Of a stretch of 64,000 nt of DNA, positions 58,177 through 64,000 are shown in pieces (the stretch's first letter is position 1; the number at the start of each line of letters is the position of its first letter). The stretch is from 34-65-8 sp963529855 (GTDB lineage Bacteria; Pseudomonadota; Alphaproteobacteria; Sphingomonadales; Sphingomonadaceae). The notes below the pieces were generated by a model that saw nothing but the letters and a program-made list of their open reading frames with translations, searched no databases and was not told the origin of the DNA. The DNA lies in the NCBI GenBank assembly GCA_963529855.1, contig CAURZK010000003.1, positions 124,001-188,000 of the forward strand, in the 5' to 3' direction. A program made the position numbers and the translations under genes.

Positions 58177-59703
58177 TTAGTCGGCTGCCAGCAGCTTTTC
58201 GCGGGCAATGCGTTCCTTCCACTGCGCCGGGGCGAGGGTGTGGACGTTGTTACCCGCTGCATCGACCGCGACTGTCACCGGCATGTCCTTGACGGTGAAC
58301 TCGTAGATCGCCTCCATCCCGAGGTCCTCGAACCCAACGACGCGGGCTTCCTTGATCGCGCGCGCCACCAGATAGGCGGCGCCGCCCGTGGCCATCAGGT
58401 AAGCGACCTTGTGGCGGGCGATTTCTGCCACGGCGCCCTGCCCGCGCTCCGCCTTGCCGATCATGGCAAGGAGGCCGAGGCCGAGCATCATGTCGGTGAA
58501 CTTGTCCATCCGGGTGGCGGTAGTCGGGCCTGCCGGGCCAACGACTTCGCCCATGACCGGGTCGACCGGGCCAACGTAGTAGATCGCACGGCCGCGGAAA
58601 TCGACCGGCAGCTCCTCACCCTTGGCCAGCATTTCCTGGATGCGCTTGTGCGCGGCATCGCGCCCGGTCAGCATCCGGCCCGACAGCAACAGGCGGTCGC
58701 CATGCTGCCAGCTTGCAACCTCCTCGCGCGTCAGATTGTCGAGATCGACACGCTTGGCAGCTACGTCAGGCTCCCACTGGACATCGGGCCACTGCGACAG
58801 GTCCGGCTGCTCGAGGTAAGCAGGGCCAGAGCCATCGAGCGTGAAGTGCGCGTGGCGCGTGGCGGCACAATTGGGGATCATCGCAACCGGCTTGCCCGCG
58901 GCATGGCACGGCGCGTCGAGGATCTTCACGTCAAGCACCGTCGACAACCCGCCCAGCCCCTGCGCGCCGACGCCCTGCGCGTTGACCGCGTCGAAAATGT
59001 CGATCCGCAGCTGCTCCAGATCGGTCTGCGCTCCGCGCTGCTTCAGCTGCGCCATATCGATGGGTTCCATGAGGCTGAGCTTGGCAAGCTTCATGCAGTG
59101 CTCTGCCGTGCCACCGATCCCGATTCCGAGCATTCCCGGCGGGCACCAACCCGCGCCCATCAGCGGGATCTGCTCGATCACCCAGTCGACGATATTGTCG
59201 CTGGGGTTCATCATCTTGAACTTGGACTTGTTCTCGCTGCCGCCGCCCTTGGCCGCGACATCGATGCTGACGGTATCGCCCGGCACCATCTCGACCGACA
59301 GCACGCAAGGCGTGTTGTCGCGGGTGTTGCGGCGGGTGAAGGCAGGATCGGCCAGAATCGAGGCACGCAGCTTGTTATCGGGATGATTGTAGGCGCGGCG
59401 CACACCTTCATCGACCACGTCCTGCAGGCTCATCCGCGAATCGAGCCGGCAGTTCTGGCCCCATTTCACGAATACGTTGACGATGCCGGTGTCCTGGCAG
59501 ATCGGCCGGTGCCCTTCGGCACACATCCGGCTGTTGGTCAGGATCTGCGCAATCGCATCCTTCGCCGCCGGGCCCTGTTCGGCCTCGTACGCAGCGCCCA
59601 GCGCGCGGATGTAATCCATCGGGTGATAGTAGGAAATGAACTGGAGCGCGTCGGCAACGCTGTCGATCAGGTCCGCTTCCTTGATCGTGATCATGTCGCT
59701 CAT
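58177..59703 (-). CDS. fumA: Class I (4Fe-4S) fumarate hydratase
   Basis: Oxygen-sensitive TCA-cycle enzyme of 508 aa, one polypeptide with both the alpha- and beta-type domains. The cluster-binding text starts at RPICQDTGIVNVFVKWG (Cys69) with further Cys in GAGWCPPGMLGIGIGGTAEHC. Other motifs are IRRNTRDNTPCVLSVEMV in part, GVGAQGLGGLSTVLDV, PVDFRGRAIYYVGPVDP and GPAGPTTATRMDKFTD in the swivelling domain. It needs the SUF system coded at 31465-38126. The start is the ATG at 59703. It is transcribed alone. Confidence 0.95.
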   Translation of the reverse strand: MSDMITIKEADLIDSVADALQFISYYHPMDYIRALGAAYEAEQGPAAKDAIAQILTNSRMCAEGHRPICQDTGIVNVFVKWGQNCRLDSRMSLQDVVDEGVRRAYNHPDNKLRASILADPAFTRRNTRDNTPCVLSVEMVPGDTVSIDVAAKGGGSENKSKFKMMNPSDNIVDWVIEQIPLMGAGWCPPGMLGIGIGGTAEHCMKLAKLSLMEPIDMAQLKQRGAQTDLEQLRIDIFDAVNAQGVGAQGLGGLSTVLDVKILDAPCHAAGKPVAMIPNCAATRHAHFTLDGSGPAYLEQPDLSQWPDVQWEPDVAAKRVDLDNLTREEVASWQHGDRLLLSGRMLTGRDAAHKRIQEMLAKGEELPVDFRGRAIYYVGPVDPVMGEVVGPAGPTTATRMDKFTDMMLGLGLLAMIGKAERGQGAVAEIARHKVAYLMATGGAAYLVARAIKEARVVGFEDLGMEAIYEFTVKDMPVTVAVDAAGNNVHTLAPAQWKERIAREKLLAAD

Positions 59704-59884
59704 CGAAACCACACTCCTACCGGTCGATTGCCCCGCCCCATACGCGCGACAGGTTCCTAGGTCACGACCCCAATTCCAAAGCGCTTGGCGGGCGGGCACT
59801 GCTCGCCTAAGGCGCCGAGGGGACCGGCATGCACAGCCGGTTGACCAAGTGTGTTGTTGATGTAATACAGCCGGCCGGGAAATC

Positions 59885-60475
59885 ATGAACGCCACGATCG
59901 ACTTTGCCGCCGCGCGCCGCGCGATGCTCGACAGCCAGCTGCGGACCAGCGGCGTCAACGATGCCCTCGTGCTCGACCGCATGGGGGCGGTTCCGCGCGA
60001 GGATTTCGTACCAGAGCATGCGCGCGCCACCGCCTATATCGACCGCGCCATTCCGCTGGACAATGGCCGCCGTCTGGCGGCGCCGCTGTTCTACGGATTG
60101 CTGCTGGCCGAAGCCAAGCCGATCCCTGCCGACCGCGTGTTGGTGGTCGACAGCGGTGCGGGGTATCTTGCGGAATTGCTGCGCCCGCTGGTCGGTACGC
60201 TGGAAGTCATTTCGCCCGAGGACGCCGTGGCCGCAACGCAGGGTAAGGGCGACTTCACGATGCTGGCGATAGACGGCGCGGTGGAGCGACTTCCAGCCGC
60301 CCTGGTCCAGAACCTTTCTCCCGATGGTCGCGTGGTGACAGGGCTCGTGTCCGGCGGCGTCACCCGGCTGGCCGTCGGGCGCCGCTCGGGCGAGGACGTC
60401 GCGTTTCTGCCTCTGATAGAAATCGGCATTCCTCGGCTGGGCGAATTCGACAAGCCCAAGACCTGGGCATTCTGA
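59885..60475 (+). CDS. Protein-L-isoaspartate methyltransferase-like protein
   Basis: A 196-aa protein related to Pcm by its N-terminal half: ARRAMLDSQLRTSGVNDALVLDRMGAVPREDFVP is the start typical of the family. The AdoMet motif I, normally EIGTGSGYQ, is here VVDSGAGYLAELL, and the following text is much shorter than in true Pcm, so methyltransferase activity is uncertain. It lies 2 bases before the tolC homologue, a pairing seen in sphingomonads, suggesting an export or envelope link instead of protein repair. Confidence 0.82.
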   Translation: MNATIDFAAARRAMLDSQLRTSGVNDALVLDRMGAVPREDFVPEHARATAYIDRAIPLDNGRRLAAPLFYGLLLAEAKPIPADRVLVVDSGAGYLAELLRPLVGTLEVISPEDAVAATQGKGDFTMLAIDGAVERLPAALVQNLSPDGRVVTGLVSGGVTRLAVGRRSGEDVAFLPLIEIGIPRLGEFDKPKTWAF

Positions 60476-60477
60476 TC

Positions 60478-61947
60478 GTGCAGTCGCGGCCCGCGCTTTT
60501 CGCGCTCCTCGCCGGAGCATCGGTCCTGGCGGTCCCTGCACAGGCCGACACCCTGCGCGAGGCGCTGACCGAAGCCTATCGCACCAACCCCACGCTTCAG
60601 GCGAGCCGCGCCCAGCAGCGCGCTACGGACGAGACCGTGCCGATCGAACGGTCCGCCGGCCTGCCGCAGGTCGACGCCGCAGCCGGATACACCGAATTCC
60701 TCCGCCAGAGCTCGACCAGCTTCACAGCGCCCCAGCGTGCCGTGACTGCGGGCGTCGATCTGGGCGTGCCGCTCTATTCAGGAGGGGCAGTCAAGAACTC
60801 GATCCGCGCAGCCGAACAACGCGTCGAAGCAGGGCGAGCGGATCTAAGGGGCACCGAATCGGCGATCTTCACCCAGGTCGTCGCCGCATACATGGACGTC
60901 CTGCGCGCCCAGGCTCTGGTCGCGCTCTCGGCCAATCAGGTCGACGTGCTGGCGGTCAATGTCCAGGCGACCAGCGACCGGTTCGAAATCGGCGACCTGA
61001 CCCGCACCGACGTTGCTCAGTCGCAGTCCCGCCTCGCGCTGGCGCAAGGCGACCTGCGTTCGGCCCAGGCAAACTTGATCAGCGCGCGCGAGAATTACAT
61101 CGCGCTGGTCGGCAGCGCGCCGGACGCGCTCGAACCGCCGCCACCGCTGCCCGGCCTTCCGGCGAGCACGGACGCCGCCGTGGCAATCGCGCTCGAAAGC
61201 AACCCTGACCTGATTGCCGCCAAGGAACGCGCCGAAGCGGCCGAGTTCGATATCGACGTTGCCGGTGCCGGGCGGCTGCCCCGTGTTTCAGCGTTTGTCG
61301 GCTACGATTATCAGAACTTCCTCGGCACGCTCGGCGGGAATATCGGGACGGACGTGTCGCAGACATCCACCGCGGCGCAGGCCGGGGTTCAGGTGTCCAT
61401 CCCGGTCTTCCAGGGCGGACGCCCCGCCGCGTTGCAACGCCAGGCGCAGGCCCGGTCGGCCGCCGCGCTGGAGACGGTGATCGCTGCGGAACGCGACGTG
61501 ATCGCGCAGGTCCGCGCTGCCTACTCCAGCTGGCAGGCCGCGAACGCGATCATCGAAAGCTCGCAGACAGCGGTATCGGCGGCCGAGCTGAGCCTGGAAG
61601 GCGTGCGGGCGGAAAACTCGATCGGCAACCGGACGATCCTCGACGTGCTGAATGCAGAGCAGGAACTGCTCACAGCACGCGTCCAGTTGGTCACCGCACG
61701 GCGCAACGCCTACGTCGCCGGCTTCAGCCTGCTCGCCGCCATGGGCCGGGCCGAAGCACGTGATCTCGGGCTGGAAGGCGAAGGCCTGCTGTACGATCCG
61801 ACGCTCAATTACGAGCGGGTCCGCGACATCATCTGGGACTGGCAACGCGACCCCGATCCGACTGCGCAAAGCACGAGGACCGTTGACATTCCTGCGCCCG
61901 ACGCGTCAATTCCAGCCCAATCGACCGACGTCACGCCATCGCGCTGA
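60478..61947 (+). CDS. tolC: TolC family outer-membrane channel
   Basis: Outer-membrane efflux and secretion channel of 489 aa. A signal peptide (ALFALLAGASVLAVPAQA) is followed by two OEP domains of alternating long helices (LREALTEAYRTNPTLQASRAQQRA, QVVAAYMDVLRAQALVALSANQ, NPDLIAAKERAEAAEFDIDVAGAGRLPRV in part, AYSSWQAANAIIESSQTAVSAA and GNRTILDVLNAEQELLTA). It pairs with inner-membrane transporters or type I secretion systems, neither of which is in the window. The GTG start is 3 bases after the Pcm-like stop. Confidence 0.95.
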   Translation: MQSRPALFALLAGASVLAVPAQADTLREALTEAYRTNPTLQASRAQQRATDETVPIERSAGLPQVDAAAGYTEFLRQSSTSFTAPQRAVTAGVDLGVPLYSGGAVKNSIRAAEQRVEAGRADLRGTESAIFTQVVAAYMDVLRAQALVALSANQVDVLAVNVQATSDRFEIGDLTRTDVAQSQSRLALAQGDLRSAQANLISARENYIALVGSAPDALEPPPPLPGLPASTDAAVAIALESNPDLIAAKERAEAAEFDIDVAGAGRLPRVSAFVGYDYQNFLGTLGGNIGTDVSQTSTAAQAGVQVSIPVFQGGRPAALQRQAQARSAAALETVIAAERDVIAQVRAAYSSWQAANAIIESSQTAVSAAELSLEGVRAENSIGNRTILDVLNAEQELLTARVQLVTARRNAYVAGFSLLAAMGRAEARDLGLEGEGLLYDPTLNYERVRDIIWDWQRDPDPTAQSTRTVDIPAPDASIPAQSTDVTPSR

Positions 61948-61985
61948 CGTCGCCGGGGGCAAGGACAGGGGCAGGAGCGGGGCGC

Positions 61986-62468
61986 ATGCACCACGAAAAC
62001 GAATCTTCGGTCGAGGAAATCCTCGAATCGATCAAGAAGGTCATGGCACGCGACAGCCGCGCGATTGCGCTCGAGCAGCGCCGCCGCCGCGAATCGCACG
62101 GCGTGGTCGAACCAGCCGACGCCGACGAAGCCGACGAAGTGCTCGAGCTGGGTGAGGCCGAACTGGCTGCCGACCAGAACGACAACGACGAACACGGCGC
62201 GGGCGCAGCGGCCGATACGTTCGACGATGCACCGCTGACCAACCACGCGGTGCGCGATTCGATGCGCCAGAACCTCGCCGCCCTCGCGATGCTGGCGGAA
62301 CCGGGTGTCCAGCCGCAGATTGTCCGCTCGGGCGAAACCTCGCTCGAAGGTCTGGTGCGCGACCTGCTGCGACCGATGCTGGCCGACTGGCTCGATGCCA
62401 ACCTGCCCGGCATGGTCGAAAAGATGGTCAAGGACGAGATCAGCCGGATCGCCGGCAAGCGCGGCTGA
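61986..62468 (+). CDS. DUF2497 protein, PopZ-like polar organiser
   Basis: A 160-aa protein with the PopZ layout: an N-terminal helix ESSVEEILESIKKVMARDSRA that recruits clients, an acidic disordered middle (about 40-85, EPADADEADEVLELGEAELAADQNDND in part) and a C-terminal oligomerisation region LEGLVRDLLRPMLADWLDANLPGMVEKMVKDEI. In Caulobacter PopZ anchors the chromosome at the cell pole. Whether the sphingomonad homologue does so is not shown. It follows tolC by 38 bases. Confidence 0.88.
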   Translation: MHHENESSVEEILESIKKVMARDSRAIALEQRRRRESHGVVEPADADEADEVLELGEAELAADQNDNDEHGAGAAADTFDDAPLTNHAVRDSMRQNLAALAMLAEPGVQPQIVRSGETSLEGLVRDLLRPMLADWLDANLPGMVEKMVKDEISRIAGKRG

Positions 62469-62513
62469 CGAAAGCGCTTGCGCCATGCGCGTGCGGGGCT
62501 AGTCCTGCACGGC

Positions 62514-64000
62514 ATGAAATCACATTTCGGGTCGCTCGTCGCCTTGGCCGCCGCACTGGCAGCCGTTCCCGCAATCGCCCAGGATCCCGCGCCCATGACC
62601 GCGCGCGATCTGGTGACGCTGCCCCGGCTGGGCGCGCCGACAGTGGCACCGGGCGGGGGCTGGGTCATCTACCCGGTAACTGTCACCGATCCTGACAGCC
62701 TTGCACGTACGAGCCAGGTCTGGCTGCGCAATCTCAGCGACCCGGCAGCCCAGCCGGTGATGCTGGACCTTGGCGGTCCGGCCAGTTCTTTGGCGTATGG
62801 TCCCGACGGCAAGCTCTATTTCCTCTCCAGCCGCGCGCCGGAAGGCGAGACCGGCACCAGCCAGGTCTGGCGCGTAACGCTGGGGCCGACCGGCGTCGTC
62901 GGCGCGCCGGAACAAGTTACCCGCTTCGGCCACGCGGTTGACGGCTTTTCGATTTCACCCAGGGGCAACCGGATTGCAGTCTGGGGCGAAATCGCGCGCG
63001 ATTGCGATGCCTTCGGATGTGCCGGCGACGGCAAGGCGCACCTGCCCGGGCCCGGCGACGGACGCCTCTACGATGGCAAGGATGGCTTCGTGCGCCACTG
63101 GGACCAGTGGGAAACCCCCGGCACCTTCGCCCGCGTGCGCGCTTATGAGCTGGGCCCCCGAGGGGCGGTTGGTGAAGGCGTGGCGGTCGATGGACCGGCG
63201 GGGAAGGGAGCGCTGATCGGCGACACACCGCACAAACCCTATGGCGGCGGCGAGGATCTGGCCTGGGCGCCCGATGGCTCCGCGCTCTATTTCGTCGCAC
63301 GTCAGGCGGATGCCAAAGAGCCGCTGTCGACCAATACGGATATCTATCGCTCGCGCCTGAACGGCAGGGCTCCGGAGAACCTGACCGCTGCCAACAAGGC
63401 GATGGACCTCAGCCCGGTTCCATCGCCCGATGGCCGCTGGCTCGCCTATGTCGCCATGGCACGGCCGGGGTACGAAGCCGACCGGCAGGTCGTGCACCTG
63501 CGCGATATCGCCAGTGGCAAGACCCGTGCGCTGACTGCCGATTTCGATCGCTCGTTCGGGTCGATCGCATGGACGCCCGATTCGCGCTGGATCGTCGCGA
63601 CCGCGCAGGACGTGCTCGATACGCCCGCCTTCCGGATCGACCCGACGACGGGCGCGGTCGAGAAGCTCGACCTGATGCCCGGGAACGAGGCGCACATTGG
63701 CAACGTGGTGCCCCTCGCAGGCGGCGACCTGCTGTTCACGCGCGATTCCATCGGCGCCCCGGCCGAACTGTTCTGGTCGGATGACTGGGGCCAGGCCATG
63801 CCGCTGACGGCCGTCGCGTCACCCGCCATGGGCAAGATGGCATCGGTCGTGACCAGCCGCTTCAGCTTTGCCGGGGCAGATGGCGCGACCGTATGGGGCC
63901 AGATCACCAAGCCGGAACGCCACCGGGGCAAGCTGCCCGCAATCCTCTACGTCCACGGCGGACCGCAGGGTTCGTTCAACGACGCATGGTCGACGCGCTG
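62514..64000 (+). CDS. S9 family peptidase, 3' end outside the window
   Basis: Partial gene: 495 codons are present and no stop is reached. It has a signal peptide (LVALAAALAAVPAIAQ), then a beta-propeller with repeated blades (SSLAYGPDGKLYFLSSRAP, FSISPRGNRIAVWGE, DLAWAPDGSALYFVARQ, PVPSPDGRWLAYVAMARPG, SIAWTPDSRWIVATAQ). At the end the hydrolase domain begins with LPAILYVHGGPQGSFND. This is the dipeptidyl/acylaminoacyl-peptidase S9C pattern; the catalytic Ser, Asp and His lie beyond 64000. The ATG is at 62514. It is probably periplasmic. Confidence 0.92.
   Translation, partial: MKSHFGSLVALAAALAAVPAIAQDPAPMTARDLVTLPRLGAPTVAPGGGWVIYPVTVTDPDSLARTSQVWLRNLSDPAAQPVMLDLGGPASSLAYGPDGKLYFLSSRAPEGETGTSQVWRVTLGPTGVVGAPEQVTRFGHAVDGFSISPRGNRIAVWGEIARDCDAFGCAGDGKAHLPGPGDGRLYDGKDGFVRHWDQWETPGTFARVRAYELGPRGAVGEGVAVDGPAGKGALIGDTPHKPYGGGEDLAWAPDGSALYFVARQADAKEPLSTNTDIYRSRLNGRAPENLTAANKAMDLSPVPSPDGRWLAYVAMARPGYEADRQVVHLRDIASGKTRALTADFDRSFGSIAWTPDSRWIVATAQDVLDTPAFRIDPTTGAVEKLDLMPGNEAHIGNVVPLAGGDLLFTRDSIGAPAELFWSDDWGQAMPLTAVASPAMGKMASVVTSRFSFAGADGATVWGQITKPERHRGKLPAILYVHGGPQGSFNDAWSTR

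Overview
This window looks like the chromosome of a high-GC alphaproteobacterium of the order Sphingomonadales, most likely the Erythrobacteraceae. The call rests on gene content and neighbourhoods: an mmcB-type nuclease gene, a SUF operon led by an Rrf2 regulator, an isoaspartate-methyltransferase-like gene just before a tolC homologue, a PopZ-like DUF2497 gene, an UrcA-family gene, two LytS/LytTR two-component pairs and an S9 peptidase. I could not run a homology search, so genus is not claimed.

Layout. Bases 1-9142 look like an accessory island: a small XRE regulator, a Sel1-repeat lipoprotein, a decayed stretch, then on the minus strand a complete type I restriction-modification locus (hsdR, hsdM, hsdS) with a fourth gene, an HNH-like zinc-finger nuclease, overlapping the end of hsdS. 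The island abuts the 3' end of a tRNA-Arg(CCG) gene (9143-9219), a classical integration position; no integrase lies in the window.

From 9353 to 30815 come core and semi-core genes: MmcB nuclease, a sterol-desaturase-like hydroxylase, a PAS_5-like protein, two M48-type proteases flanking a DsbA-like thiol oxidoreductase, an HD hydrolase, a LytS/LytTR pair, nadC, an RNase T2 relative, tadA, rpmB, an M23 endopeptidase, xseA and purD (divergent and sharing one CATG as both start codons), a second DsbA-like protein, an alpha/beta hydrolase, a PfkB sugar/adenosine kinase and an EI24-type membrane protein.

From 38126 down to 31164 (minus strand) lies one very tight SUF iron-sulfur assembly operon: Rrf2 regulator, sufB, a small membrane protein, a DUF559 nuclease-like gene, sufC, a small secreted protein, sufD, sufS, sufT, sufA and a possible small last gene. 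Nearly every junction is a 1- or 4-base stop/start overlap. A 10-bp perfect dyad sits 7 bases in front of the regulator gene.

From 40012 to 51270 are an undescribed, highly structured minus-strand RNA candidate with a strong intrinsic terminator (40118-40265), pyrD, gamma-glutamyltransferase, an acyl-CoA ligase, a Ca2+/H+ antiporter, a CsbD stress protein, a ThiS-ThiG fusion, a MerC-like membrane protein, heme A synthase, cutA, and the rplM-rpsI ribosomal operon with its terminator. The last part (51313-64000) holds a membrane protein fused to a spermidine-synthase-like domain, a metallophosphoesterase with a diacylglycerol-kinase-like gene, UrcA, a second LytS/LytTR pair, class I fumarase, the Pcm-like/TolC/PopZ-like cluster and an S9 peptidase cut off by the window end.
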